A DNA stretch of 64,000 nt. Source: Chionis minor. Taxonomy: Eukaryota; Chordata; Aves; Charadriiformes; Chionididae. The stretch lies in NCBI GenBank assembly GCA_013398295.1, contig VZSF01010123.1, forward strand, positions 409,650 to 473,649, given 5' to 3'. Under the pieces are notes generated by a model. That model saw nothing but the letters and a program-made list of their open reading frames with translations, ran no database searches and had not been told where the DNA came from. Each line of letters begins with the position of its first letter. Positions within the stretch are counted from its first letter, which is position 1. This document shows positions 38,401 to 53,400 of the stretch, piece by piece. Position numbers and translations under genes: made by a program.

Positions 38401-41400
38401 AGAGATTAATTTATTCATTTTTATATATTTCTTATTCAAACACTGTTTACAATTTGGAGACAGAGAAGTTATTCTGAGCCAAAGAGTACACTGGATGTTC
38501 TGTTGAAGAAAAAAACATTCAAGATAGAAACACACAAGGGGGAATGACAATAAAGTAGGGAAAACATGACTCCCTACCTCCCCTTCATAGACTCACAGCA
38601 GCTTGTACAGATTCTTTTGGCCATGCAACTAACAGAAACCTCCAGACAGTAAGTCACCCAGTTGTACTGGTTTACTAATAAGGAGATTCAACACTGACAG
38701 CCTCAGAAAAATCTCTTAGGACACTGTGTCAGCCGGCATGGTCTAGACTGCTGGGGGAAACTGGGGTACCTGGAACCTGAAGTTCCTGGCTATAAAGGAT
38801 GTCAGCTGAGAGCCTTGAAGACAGAGGGAGGGGACACAACCTGACACACCAGAAGGTGGCTGACGGTGCTTTGATGATAGCTCTGATGGCAGGAGCTTGC
38901 TGCTTGTAACTGGCTAGCATCTGAGATACAGCCAGTCGAGTAATAATACCTCAAAATGATTATGCTTTTGAGCACACACAGTTTAAATAACAAGTTGAAG
39001 ATGTGGCGCACATCCAGCACACAGCAAAGCATCACATAGATTAGAACTATTTTTTAAAATGAAATATACTCATTTTGGGGTAATAAGGGCTTTATGTCTG
39101 TGCTACTGAAGATCAGCTGTGCCTGAAGAAGAACAGTGGGGTTCTATTTAATTTGTGTCTCTCTTTCAAGAATACATTTACACAAAAAACACATTCACAG
39201 TCAGAATGAGACAGAAGCAATTTTCAACCTTCATGCCTTTGTCTTCCAACCACTTGCTTATATCAGAGACAAAATGTTTAATATTCTCCCACTCCTCTAT
39301 ACCTCAACTTGATTTTTTGGAAAACTGATCTGAACATCACTTAGGGTGTCTCAGACACTAATTAATAAGATGACTGATATTTTACCAAGAGACAAACTCA
39401 AGGTTTAAGTTGTGGCTTAATAGCTGCTTTCAAAGAACACTAATATGCATGACAAGTTGGGTTTAAAAGGAAAAAAGAGGTCCTGCTCTCATATTTAACT
39501 TAGAGTTTTATTATCATTCTTTGTGTTTAAAGAGGCCTTGGGATATTACATTAAAAAATATTTACCTACCACTAAGATGCAGCTATACACAATAGCAACA
39601 TCAATGCTGCATCTTTAGGGTGGGTGGAACTCCATTAATGGGCATTAAAACAGGTGGGTAATGAAGCAACATTGTCCAAGACACCAAGTTAATTACTCCT
39701 GTGAGAATATGTGCCACATGCAGTCAGGACCTGTACATACCAGTAAGTTACAGCATTTTAATGACGCTGAAACTACAGATCCATAGCACAGGTGCAGAAA
39801 CAGGAAGGCCAATAAGCTATATAAATGTAATGGTTCACATTCAGGGCTGGGTTGATAGAGGATACTGTAGCATGGAGTTCCTTCCCCTCCTGCAGCCCCC
39901 CTCCTGCAGGAGCTAGCACGACATACAGTCTTGGTGTGAAGATTGGAGCATGTACAGAATCAAAACACGTAAAAACCCATTATTTTGATAAACCCCATTC
40001 ATAGAATAATGCATGATTTCCATCTTGTAGCTTAAGAACCATGTCAAGCTTTTTTCATCGCTACAGTTTTCATACCATCTCGCACAAACGGATTTCTACC
40101 ATTTTCTCTCATGTTTGACAAGACATATGTGCTGCAGGGTCTTTCCCTAAAACACGGGTCTTCTCGGGGGTGCGAACTGGGATAATTTTTCTCACCAAGA
40201 TCACCTATTTTCACAAGGCCTGTATGAACTCAGGTCTTCCTGAGGTGTCTAACTCTTTATCAAACTGGGTTGAAATCCATGGTTTCGAAACTTAAAGAGA
40301 AAGTTACTTACTGCAAAGACTGCAGTAAGTCTTGTTTCCTTAGGAAGTGAGGCTATGAATCCCACTTAGATCTAACAGAGCATTTGATCTAAAATGAGAA
40401 ACAAAATAGACAGATTTCTGCCAACATAATTAGCAAAAAACATAGCCAACTTGGCTATCTGTTCTCTTACCTCTGCCTCGTGAACCCTTCTTGTAGCCAG
40501 GGTTTTCTAAGCAGTAACATGCCCTGCTCAAGTGCCAGAAACACAGCAATGAGCAGTGACGTTCTTTTTTTCTACAGTCAAATTTTCTCTCTTCAGAGAG
40601 GGGCTTTCTCAAGAGCTCATGTAACTCATTCCATTCAGCGGCAGCCTTTTGGTCCTGCTTGCTCCATATTGCAACCAGTCTCCAGTAAAGAATCAGTCCA
40701 CATTGGCAGTGCCCCTCTTAGCAGAAACAGCCACAAACTTAGATACACAAATGACTCAACATCTTAAAACAGCGTCTTTGCACCCAGTAAGAGTACTCCA
40801 TAAAATGCACTTTTATTAAGAGACACAACCTCCTTCCTTACTTTGTACACACACAGCCGGCTTGTATCCCTTTCCATTCCTAGTCTCTCCAAAGTAGATA
40901 TTTCTAACCATTTATTTTTCATTAGGAATATTTCGACAGAGTGCTTCAATAATAATAAATACTAAAATGGGGATATCTGGGAGGTTGCTTCAGAGTTACA
41001 GAAAACCACTTTAATGTCACGTTGCCATCACACTCCATCCAGGTCCCTGCCAGTGTAAGAATTGAGTCATGTGAGACTGGCTGATCTGGCAGCTGAAATC
41101 CTTGTCATCTGTGGGATGAAGGAACAGTCCAACAGCTCCTCCTCACTGTGATCATGGCACACCTTGGTCTAAACTGAGGTCATGCAGTCTACCCAAGTTT
41201 TATTTTCTCTCAGAACCTGCCTGGAGTGCCAGATGAGCATCTGAACTTTGGGAACAGGCTCTTGTACAGAAAGATAAAGAAACTGCAGCAGAAAACTCTG
41301 AGCTTGGGAAGCAGACTTTGCTATGACAGACTGTACTAGACCAGAGACTGTCAGTTCTTGGCTCTCCAAGTGTATCATGTCATCTGTCCTAGAGTCAGAC

Positions 41401-44400
41401 TTCTTTTATTGATAATGACAGGCTGTGTTTGAGAAATACAAATGAAATATTGTTATGCACTTAGTATATTGTGGGCATTTCAGGCATGAGAGAAGACAAA
41501 TGGACTTTCGCTCTCTCAGTGCCCTGCACCACTTCCTTACCACATTTATTTAATATCTCATATCAGTAACTACAAGTGACATACGAAACAAAGCTGTAAC
41601 AAGAAAAATGGAAGAGAAGCATAGGACGTTTCCTGTAGGTACCAGGCTCATACAAACTCTGCCTGTACTATTATTCAGGTTCTTCTGCACAATGGAAACC
41701 ACGTGCTGTAGGATTCACTAGGAAAAAAACCAAACACTCCCCCCCAGAGGGACTTAGAAACAGCCATAGCATCCTGCCTGTCCACAGTGACTGCCCAGTT
41801 ACCTACGCCGTGTCAACAACGCAGATGACATCCTACACACTGTCATCTCCTAGGAGATCCCGGTCCAGATGCCTTGACAGATAAGCAGGGTGCCTCAAAC
41901 AGATACAGTTTGCAAACCCTGTTGTGCTGTCTCTGGAGATTTTAGAGATCCTCCTGCAGACAATGCGACAGAGCTGTCAGCAAAAAAAGCAGATGGAACA
42001 GACAGGCTGGTAAACGCTCCTATACCTCCCAGGGCACTTCCAAACAAAGACAGGGACATGTTGGTAGCCTTCCCAAACCCCATATTAGCTTCCAGTTCCA
42101 GCACCTCCTACACTTTTAGCTGCCAAAAACCTAAAAGAGAGAGGCTCATTACCTCACAGATGGCAAACATAAGGGACACTCCATGTACAGCCTCCCAGTA
42201 AGACAGCGTATTGTAAGCAAGGAAGCTACAGCACTTCTCCACTTGCACGTTTTGACTGTAGTCATACAGTAGATACCTTCATGTATACAGCTGAATAAGA
42301 GGCACAAGGGTCGCTACATGCAATGCATCTTGATGTATTAGCCACAAAGGAAGAAAGTCCTTATCATTCAGTAAGCATCTTCCTTTGTCTTCAGCTCCCC
42401 AGGTCACAGAATAAATGAATTCCTAGCTACATTGTCTGGCTAGTAGTGCCATGTGGGAAGAAAGAAAAGTAATTTTCATGGCAAAATAAGAACATGCATT
42501 AACAAATCCAGCCACATTATCAGAAATCCTACCAGTTCACATGGGAAACAATGCAAAAAGAGAAATTACTGTCGTTATCTATGACACTCTTCAGTCAATG
42601 TAACAGCAGCAATACACTGAACCCGTGGGTTTTCAGCAGGATGAAACACAGCTCCCAAATAAGGTTGCCACTAAGTGAGCAGACATCCACAAAGTCAGCT
42701 GAATTCCAATATTTTTCTGATAAAACAGTTAGCAACATTTAGAATTCAACAGATCAAACCTGAAGCACCTTCATGGTAATACACTGAATGTCTGCCCTCA
42801 AGGGGAACACACCACTACAGAGCTCTGCTTTGCCAAACTTTTCACCTTCCTGCCTGCTGCCAGCTGATGAAATATTGCTTGTACCTAAACCCAAAAGATT
42901 CTAAAATAAATACAAATGAGGCATGTCAGTCACTTGGAAGACAAGAACTTCCTCCTCTTCTGGATTTACATGGATCCAGGATATGGCAATGACACACCGC
43001 AGGGTGCAATATGATGAAGCATTTCCTAAGCAAGTTGGGACCCGAGTGATTAAACTGAATGAAAGCACAGCTCCTTGCAGACTTTGCAGTTTGGGTTCAG
43101 AAAGGAACTGAAGGAAAGAGCTGACAGTAATCACTTGCCTTACTTTCCCCATCGTCTATCAACAGTATGTAACTCAGTGATGTCACAAGTAAGAGAATTA
43201 AAATGCAGATGTAGGAGTTCAAAGAAAAGTAAATTGAGAAACTTTAAAAAAAAAACCCTTCAGTGGTGCCTCAACTCATGTAAAAAGAACACCAATTATA
43301 ATAGTACTTGGTTCTGTTGCAAAAAAACCCACAGTGATTTCAAAATAAACTGAAATAAAAGCTAATAAAAAACTTCATTTTGAACCAGCGATGGTTTTTA
43401 TGCACCTGTTCACTGCTTCAAGGCTACAGCTCTTCTCTCACAGGATAACTGTTTTTGACCATTCTTTGAAAGTCAAAGAAGAAACAAAACCCTCTTGCTA
43501 GTGGCTGAGGTTTTAAGCAGGCAACCAATTCACTAATGCTGACTGCAATCTTTTTTTTTAATTAAAATTCCAGAGAGCAGAAAACTGACATGTAGAGAGC
43601 AGTACCATGAAAAAGTAACTTGAGAACATAACACAATAGTCAATACCAGCATTGCTTTGTTGAAGAACCATGAAACATAAGTTGTTTCGTTCCTTCACCT
43701 CAATTAGATTGTAAAGAAAGATTCTTCAAGCTATGAATTTTGAGGATGAACAGGCTCATGTCAACATGGCAAGTTCAAGTCAGTGGAAGGAGAATTCTGT
43801 AGTGCTTCACAGCTAGTCCCTTTTGTCACTAGGCGATGCTCAGCATTTGGCTATATAATTTCACATCCTTTTACATGGAAGACTGTAATAGAGATACTTT
43901 TATCTCTGCTCAGCTTTTCTACCTTGTTTTGCGTTAGCTAGTAGCTGCAGCAAGTTGTATAGCTGAGCAACTAAGAGCATAGTGACAGCAACATCAGTTG
44001 TAAATCTTCAGTTCCTGTGGTAGCAAGCAATGATGACAGCCTTGTGGGAAACTGTGTTCCACGAGCCACAGGCTGCAAGTCTTTACTGTCCTAGACTCTT
44101 GCGACATGTTATTGTGCACCACTGCATGTTGTGATACATGTTAATGCATTCACTGTGGTTCTTGTATGAAAGATTTATGACAGTGGGGTTTGCAATAGCA
44201 ATCTGCAATTAGATTTGAACTCCCTTGGAATGAACAACTATTACATAAAATGGAAGATGCTCACATGACTCTTGCTTACGGTCTTTCACCTTCTGGTTTT
44301 CCATCATTAGACTGAGGGTGGGAAACGGTCAGAGATTTCTGTTCTGCTTTGCCCTTACCTTTGTGTCTTCTCTCTCTTGTCCTGCTGGCTTTACACAATT

Positions 44401-47400
44401 TCCCTGCTTTGCCTTCTATCTGTACCAACTGCACCAGCATTTTGCCCATGCCACGCTTGGCTCAACACTCTTGGTCTCTCAGGTAGCATCCTGCCTGAAA
44501 TGTTTGGGTTACAGCCACAGCCACTGTTTTGCACCACAGTGATCTCACAAAAAAAGATTCTTCAAAGTAGAGAGTCTGGGTCTCACTTGTGATGCAGTAC
44601 TCTACCCTTTGTGGAAAAGGATAGTGCCAATTCAAATGCTTTGTCTTATGCCCATGGCTAGCAACAAAAGGACTGTCAATCATTTTAAGAGCTCTGGCTT
44701 TGGTACTTAAACCAGGTTTCTGCAGGTCGATTACTAGATATGAACAAGGTAGACCATCTCCGTGCTTATTTGACTGATAAACTATATTCAGTTTGTTCAT
44801 ACTATGGATTTTAAAAAAAAAGTCATATAAACTACTTTGTAAGACTGTAATGATCTGTGTATTTCACTGATAGTAACAATATTTGTCCCATGTTTTACAC
44901 AGACAGTGATTAATGACTGTGGAGCTACAGCATAAACCAAAGGTTGCCAAATTTTTCCTTTGAGTAAAAACTCAAGTACATTAAAAAATTACTAACGTTA
45001 AAAGCCTTTGCAATGAGAAAAAGAACAAGCTGCTCGTTGACACCTAGACTAACTGTTCCGCAAGATGTGTGCTTTTTACATCACTCCTTTCTAAAGAAAG
45101 TTACTGACGACAGAATTCAAGTGAAATAATGCACTGCTATTCTTTGGGCTTGTGTCAGCCCTGGAATCCCCAAGAGCCTCATAAGCGTCAGTGCTTGCCT
45201 AATGCTTTGGCAGCGCAGCACCACTTCTGAATTTGTCTTGCAAGTGCTGGAATTTATCTGCACTGTATTCTGGAATAAGGGAACTTGCTAATAGTTGACA
45301 GAATGATGAACTGTAATGGATTCACTGACTTTAGTTTACAGAATACTGACTTTCCTTCATTTTGATCACTTTTTCAAACCTTTGGAGCACCAGTAGAAGA
45401 TCTCTGACTATAGACAGAAAGTGACCCTCTTTCTGGTGCAGACCGTTTTCTGGCAGACATCCAACACCACAGAGCTGTACAGAAAATCCAAACTAGTACG
45501 GGTACCAGCAGCACTAGATAGTTCCACCTGCATGAGTTTCATCCAAATCAGAACATCTCCTTCCTGGGCTTACAATGAGCTTGGACTTCTGCACCACCAC
45601 ACCTATACTGTTACCGGCATCTTTGCGCAGCAGCACACCGTTGCGCGCGATTACATCTCTAGCAGGGTACCAGTAAGGGTATTCTAAGTAAGATTTCATT
45701 CAGCTCTTCCTAGAAGGTGGAGGTCCTTCTGGTCACCCAGATGCAGGCTTATGAACATTATTATGTTGAGAAAAGCTGCAAAACTCGAAATAAGGAAATA
45801 GTTTCACAAACACTTACCAACAGTATGTCTGTCACAACAGCCCAGTTTACCGATAAAAACAGCTCTCCAAATGCAATAAAAATCTGCAAAAGAGAAGACA
45901 GCAGTGACTATACACACTGCATTGACCTTCTGTATTGTGAAAATGAAGGTAGGCTTACTGACCATGCTTATCTATGTAACGGTTGTTGTACATACTCATC
46001 TACTTATAAATGAAATATCTGTCTATGCTTACAAACACTAACTTTGCCTTAAAAGGGGAGAGAAGGAACCAGAGAAGGTATGTCGGTTGCTTTGTGCCAC
46101 CAATCCTCAGCAGAAGAGCGAAAACAGAAAACATATACCACACTCCCACATAAACCGTAATGAACTGCTGAACCCAAGAAGAGGAAAGCAAGAGCCTGTG
46201 AAGAGAAACATTCAGCACAGGTTTAAAAAGTGCTCAAAGATCACCCTTTGCTCACATTTCCAAATGAAACCAATAGAATACCTCAGTGCCAGTACAAGTA
46301 CTCTTAAAGGCTCCTTCAGAGAGATAAGTTCCAAAATGAAATGGACTCCAAGAGACAGGCAGCCTCAAAGCCTTGGTGCCCTGTGGGAATTCCCTAATTC
46401 ATCACAGATGGAGACCCAGCCATCAGGAAAAGGGGTAGAGCCCCCAACAGTTCTTACAGCTGTGGTCTTAGAAAAGATTAACCCTTTCAGCCAGCCCTGG
46501 ACATAGATTTGAGCAGGCTGTACAGACTAATTGACACTTGAGGAAAGAATTAAAGCTACGCTATTAACCTGGAGCAGTTCTAGAAGGCAGAGAAGCAGGC
46601 CACAAAGTTAGATGGCACCTAGAAAATAAAAACCATTAAACAACAGGTGCCAGCATCTTGTTCAATAAGGTCTTGGTGAAGGTGCTGTATCTGGTTGATG
46701 AAAACGCAGTCCTAACAAAGGCACAGTGGCAAACTATCAGATGTTCTCAGAGGGGTAGCTTACATTCTCCTAAGAAGAACCAGACCTTTTATACTTCTTC
46801 CTATGACACCCCTTCCTCCTCTCTCTTTCTTGCCTGTACTGTTCATGTGCTTTTTTCTCCAAACCAGTCTGGAGAAAAACGTTCCTTGAAGTACAGGGAC
46901 ATTTAGTATAGACCCTTATCCAGACATCTTTTCTTCCAAAATGCTGTATATAGGTTTTCTAATTTGCAGCTGAATCTATTTCTTCATACACAATTACCTA
47001 AGTTTATAACAAACATCACTCGTTTCACACACTCCTTGACTATGTCTTGGCTATTGTATTTATGCATCCCACTATCAAAGTCTTTCCACTGATACAACCT
47101 CGGCAGGCCTTGCCTTTGCAAGAGACAGAATGTGATCGCTCTGCTTTAATCCCAGGACTGTTGCAGTAAGAGTCTATAGACTACAGAAACCATGCCACAT
47201 GCCGGTCGTAACTAGAAAGCAGGTGACACACGTTTTATTAGAGACCTTTGGGCCAAACACAAAATGAAATGTGTTTGTTAATATGGGTAGCAATACCACA
47301 CAGGTCAGTTTTTTGCCACGCCACCTGGCAATAAGAACTACCAACGTCAAGTCTTGCAGCCACCAGAAAATATTAGCCCTTCATTGTCTTCTTTCAAGCT

Positions 47401-50400
47401 AATACTTTCTGAACTCTCTTGGAAGATCCAAACTCATCAAGGACCTTCCTTTCTTTTTTCCCCCTGATTCCATACAAATAAACTTTAAATGTGCTATTGC
47501 TTAACTTAGAATTGCAGCCAGTGAAGTGGTCAAAGCAATACTCACAGGCAAATGCAGAAGTGCAGCTGAATTCTGCTATACATTGATAATGGCATGAATT
47601 TATGCAAATTCTGTCAGTTGTGCCACAGCTAGCAAGAGATAGTGCACATGAAAGTGAAACAGGAAGGAGACAAAGAACAAAGAGATTTATTTAAATCCTG
47701 GATGATACTTTAGCTACAACAAGATGCAAATCTAATGGTTAGTGCAGAAGGTTCTGAAGACTCCCAAACTGTTCCGAGATACCATCAATGGAATATATGA
47801 CTACCTTCTTTTACACATCAAACGAGAGATTGGTCTATCTCCCTTATAGGAATCTTATGATGTTTAGTACTTTTAAAGTGTTGTTTCCAGTTTTCCTTTT
47901 TCTTCATATTTTTTCCACATTATTTTATGTCTACAAGCTGATAAGAACATGAGCATGTTGTGCCTAATGCGAGAAAGAAAGTCAAATTCACCTTTAGGAA
48001 ACAAGTTATGCACTCAACCTAGAGTTCAAAGGAATAGGAATTACTGAAAAATTATCCATAATAATAAGAAAATGTGATATTCAGTGGCTAAGGCCTCATG
48101 CTCCAGAGAAAAGTTATTTCATACATAATTGTGTTATCATTAAAGATACAGTGTTTTTAGGTTTGCTTTTCTTTCTAAAGTCTTGTGTGGATTGAAGTTG
48201 TAAGGTCACCAGAAAAATTTAACCCAGACAGTTCTGGAAGGTAATAAATCACTCTACAGATTGTATCAAGGTATTCTGTCTAAAACCGATATCAATTTTA
48301 TACTTTCTCATGCAGAATAAATGCAATATAGTTGAATAGCTGGCATACTCAGCCATCCAACCACAAAACAATTGCAGTCAATAAAGAGCAGAGTTGTACA
48401 TTCTTTTCTTTAAAACAGGTGGCAATACCCTGGAAGTACTGTACTTGGTTAGGGAGAAGGGATGGGAGGGGGGAGGTTAGGGAGAAGGATGGCAGGAAAA
48501 CAAGAGAGCAATGCTCTATTTGAAGTATATCCTTCTGTTCCTAACATCTCTCAATATTCCTCATGCTGTCTCTTATTTTCAATAATTACTGAGAAAGTTT
48601 CCAGAAAATTTGTGCAATCATGTTTGTGGCATGCCCATTCTAATCTAAGTGTACCCAGAAAAGAGTGGAACATTTTATTTTATTGCTGTCATCTGGATCC
48701 CCAAGATTTTTAACAGACAGAATTTAAAAGTTGGTCTCCAAAGGAGACCAGAATAATGTCCCAAATTTTAAGGGGGTTTTGCTTTGTAGATGATTGCTTA
48801 CATTCATACCTAAAGCTAATACAAGAATTAGATTGTAATCAATGTCAGTGCCAAACACACACTCTGCTTTTAAACAGTCACATGCCTCAACAAAAAAAGT
48901 AGGGAATCAGTATGGCTGGACCATATGTGGTCAACTATTTCTGTCTTTTCAAAAAGAACCACAGCAGGCAGGTGTATCAGACACAAGAGCTGCAGAATGC
49001 TTCCTTCAAAGGCAAGTTGCAGGGCAAGACTGCATCCTGATACAGCATTACCATCATTACCATAAGTCTGTTTAAATCTAAGTTACTGCAACACAAAATA
49101 CTGTCCAAGGTTCCCAGTCATAGGGTTCAGTCATGACTTTCCATGACTTTCCAAAGCATCTGCTGCCCTGCAGAGCACACATCTTTCATCATGTTTTGGA
49201 GACAGGAACAGATTTAGACAAAGCCTCCTCTGGGATAACAAAGCCAGGTAATTTTTCTCCGTCTTTTCAAAGGTAGTCTTTGAAATCAAGAACTGGGTGT
49301 CCAGAAAGAGGTGAGAAATTTTGGTACATTTCAGTTCATCTGTGCTAACAGAAACCTTAGAAGTCCAGCCATATTTCCACGTTAACTTGAGAACTCTTGT
49401 GCTTTGAAACTTTCCTTTCAGCTTTGGCCATAGCTGATTAAACCTGACTCTTTCCCTTTCATTATCCACTCAAGACAGTGGAAAGCACTATGCAGAAGCT
49501 ACTGTAATTGCACGCTGATGCACGTATGCTTTTTTGCTTCAGTACCTTCTGCGCTGTGAAGTGGTGGAGACAGGTTTGCTAACGTCAGCGTGTCTGAGTA
49601 GACAGTGACCGGAAAGCCAGTTTTCTGCTAGTGTCCTACACAAATGGAAGATTTGTTTCAGTGGGACCTTCAAATTAGATGCACCAGCTGGCACGCCACT
49701 CCAATTCTCACACCAGTATGACTAGTGTCAGATCTTGTTTGGAAAGCAAGGAGAGGCACGGCTGGCGCCAGAGAAGGCAATAGTGAAGCAGCTGTAGTGG
49801 TAAAAGTACTAGAAGAATTAGGTGCTTGGATGACGTACAATTATTGACATTACATTTCGAAACACCTGAATCAAGCACATCATGCAAAAGACAAAATGGC
49901 AAAGTACCCTGTTAAAAGACCAACTGCTCCGCCTATAGGAAGAAACCTAAGCAACACAGTTATCCATATCCCAGTTCAGAATTTCCTCCCAGATAACACA
50001 CTGCTTGGAAACAGAATGCTGTTTGCAAGAAAAGAAACATTTAAACAAATTTATTTTTATGCGTCCTAATAAGAGGCATATTTGGGTAATTCAAAACCAA
50101 TATATTGATTCACCCATCTAACACAGGCTGGCAAATGAAACTGTTGTTCTCCAGCTTTAATGACAGAAAAAGAACAGAAGAACATACTCTGAGCGGAACT
50201 ACGTGGGAACCTGAGAAGCAGAAAAAGAAAATGGCTAATTCTTTTGGCACTTAGATCTCCACTCTTGAATCTAAAAATAATCTTCAATTTCACATTTTGC
50301 TTTGTGTACACACACTCAGACACTTGTTTTTTCCCTTGATGTAAAGGCATTTTTCCACAGGAATACACATTCCTGAGGAGTCAAAAGGAAAACCTCTTTG

Positions 50401-53400
50401 AATAAGTGTTATTCTTAGAAGCAAAAAAACTGCAAAAGTACCCTTTTGCAGAGAACTGTTGATTACTGTAATTAACTTTACTTGGATCCTCTTATTTATG
50501 TTAATCATGGTAATTGTGGCTATGGAGTCACAGGAAAAAAGCTTGGAGTCTTTCCCTAGCTGTTACCAGATTATAGTTAAAATAAGGTTTACATTCAGTT
50601 CCCTCTCACAGGGATTTTTTGGAACTGTTTGTCATTCCTAGTAAGTGTCTATTTTTCCCTTTACTGAGAACAGAATTTCAGTGGTTTATACTTCAGTTTG
50701 CATTGCCAAAAGCTTGACTTTGAAGATCAGCTAGTGATTTGGGGCTTTGAAGGTGACGGCTAAATTATTCTTAGGAAGAACTGTATGTATTGTACAGTCA
50801 CAAGTACACCAATCTCTAAGAACTCAGACAGCAAAAAATAAATAAGAATACTAAATTAGTCACACAGCATTAAAAATTAACATAAGGTTGAGGCTTCCTT
50901 TAACTACATTTTTGGATAAGGGACACTCTAGCTTCAGGAAGCTAACTACATAGGCTTACTATTCTCTTCTTTAGTGTGGGCAGACTCTGTAGGTCCTGAG
51001 GCCCAATTTGTAATGCTCTGACCGCCTGACCTTTTTCCTGGCCCAAGTAATGCGCAGCGTGGCTCTCACAGGACAGACCGCAGCTGCGGGCAGTATTAGA
51101 GCAACACGCACAGTGCTTAGCTGCCAGGCCACCTTCTTACAAGTCACTGAAACCTCTTAATGCTCTAGAAGATCACAAAGAACTCAGCAAAAGCCACCCC
51201 TCGCCTCCTCCTCCCCCTTCCTTCTCTCCCCAGGATCCCAGAAGACATTTTGCTAATGATAGACAGATTGGCACTTACGAAAGTGGAAAGGATGTTTGTC
51301 TGGGCCACCATCAGAGCCACATAGAGGCACAGAGATGAAATGAACATGCTTGTGGCACAGATCAGAGGATCAGCTTTATTGTTTATCTTCCTTAATCTTC
51401 TTGCAGCTTCTGCCCCAGCAATAACACCCAAGATTCCTGTCCCAATGGTGATGCCTCCAAATATTAGGCTGGTGAGAAAGCAAAGGATTCAGTTAAGCAT
51501 AGTAAGACCATACTGTAGGGGGGAAAAAAATGGTGTTACTTATACCTTTAGTTTCAGAGGAATGTGTAATAGGGGAACTTGAATTTTATTTCACTTGATC
51601 TAACCCTCTGACTCCTCCTAAATGGATGTAATCCCAAGCCTCTGTTGAAGCTATGCCTCTGCAACTAAGGCTGTCTCCTGTGGAGCAGATATTTTCCCAT
51701 TTACAGAGCGGGTGTTAACGCAGCCAGGCTCAAGGAGAACTCTTTGCAGTCTGACCTGGCTTGGACACGCAGGAGACACAGTCATCTTGGTTACCCGTGA
51801 ACCAGCCTACTCAGTCATCCCTAAAACGCAGATGGATTAACTCTGTATCACAATCTGCTGTCTTGGAAGAGATCCTATCGCGTGGAAATATATACATCTA
51901 AATTATAACCCTCTAGTTAGCACAGCTGAGATGAGTCACTTCTCTGACTATGGGAAACATCTACCAAATCCCAAAAGAGTTCAAAGAATATTGAATAGTT
52001 AACTAGTGGGAGGTCCATGTAATATTTTCTGAATGCAGCATTTCAAATGCCACTCAGCTTTGTGTGTCTGCAAATGCTAATGTGTTCTTCCAGGAATGAC
52101 ACGCTCATGTTTTAGAAGTATTTGTTTGAATAGCTTAGAAGATTCAGCTTCCGAAGGGACTTCCATATATGCTTTTCTCTGTGTCCCAAATGACATCCTA
52201 ATGACAAAGCAAGTCTCTTGCAACAAGAGCAATGGTGCCACTGACTGTTTAATGCATCAGAATTCTCCTGAGGCAAACAGGGACAGGAGCACTGTGTTCT
52301 GAGCACACCTGCTTCTAAATATTTCAGAGTGCTACACGGTGAGTTTTGTACCTTTTCCTAAGCTTTCTCTGATTGCAAATCAAAGTAACCAGCTAGGATA
52401 TGATCTATTCCTTTAAATTACAGCATATCTACGTTTTAATTTCTTTCTGGGTGATTAGGAAGAACTCAATAATTCTACAAGAAAAAGGAAAAAGTGTTGC
52501 TCTACAAGATAACAAACTTTAAGCTTTAAGAAACTTTGTGCTCTCCCTGTAAGTTCTTCAGGATTCTGATCCATCACTCACTACAGCTCGATAGCGACAA
52601 TATAGATTGTCGATATGCAGTGTAACTAAGAGATTTGTCTGGCAGACGCAAAGCCCAAGGTGACATTAGCTAACCAAAGCATTCATGGAATTGTGTTTAG
52701 AAGATCCATGTGTTGTAAACTGCAGTTGAAATAAACCTACAGCTGGAAGAAAAGGGAACAGTGAAAACTAAATCCAAGCACAGTTCAGTTGACAGGGAGT
52801 AGGAAAGTACAGAAGCCTAGTCCAGCGGAAAGGCTCCTATGGGATCTTTTAGGGCCTGAGAATGCTCACTTATCTGTCTGATCTGTGTCTGATTGAAAGT
52901 GTCTGCACAAAGACCTGAATGAAAACTTCATACTGCCTTTTATCTACCTTGAAAGGATTGAGACCTGAGTCAGCTGTGGTGCCATCTGAATTTGTGTTTC
53001 CAGGGAGTCTAGGTGACATAGCCCTGATCCTTAAACAAAGCCTGCAACTGCTGAACGGAGGGGAAAACGTCCTTAAAGTATCACTGGGCAGGTCTGGGAA
53101 CGTGCAGCTCAATTCTTCCAACACCATCAGCTACAGGTCTGACATAGTTGTTTATATTATGTTTCTTTGCATCCCCATGGAATAACAGTCAAAACCCAGC
53201 CTTATGCTGCTGCTGGCACTAGCTTATGCCAAGGTTATTTTTAAAGCATCCCGTAAGAAGCAGTACATGAGGTTAAACTATCAGGTGTTTCATTTTACTC
53301 CCCTGAAGAACATGTCTGTTCTAGCAACACTGCTGTGGAACAGTAATTCAGAAGGTGGATTAGAAAACAAAACACAGGCTAACACCTTCAGCTTAATGAA

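Noticed and set aside
41890..42201. Plus-strand frame of 103 codons in SPNS3 intron 9
   Set aside because: No known domain and no support for an exon. The antisense frame is also open.
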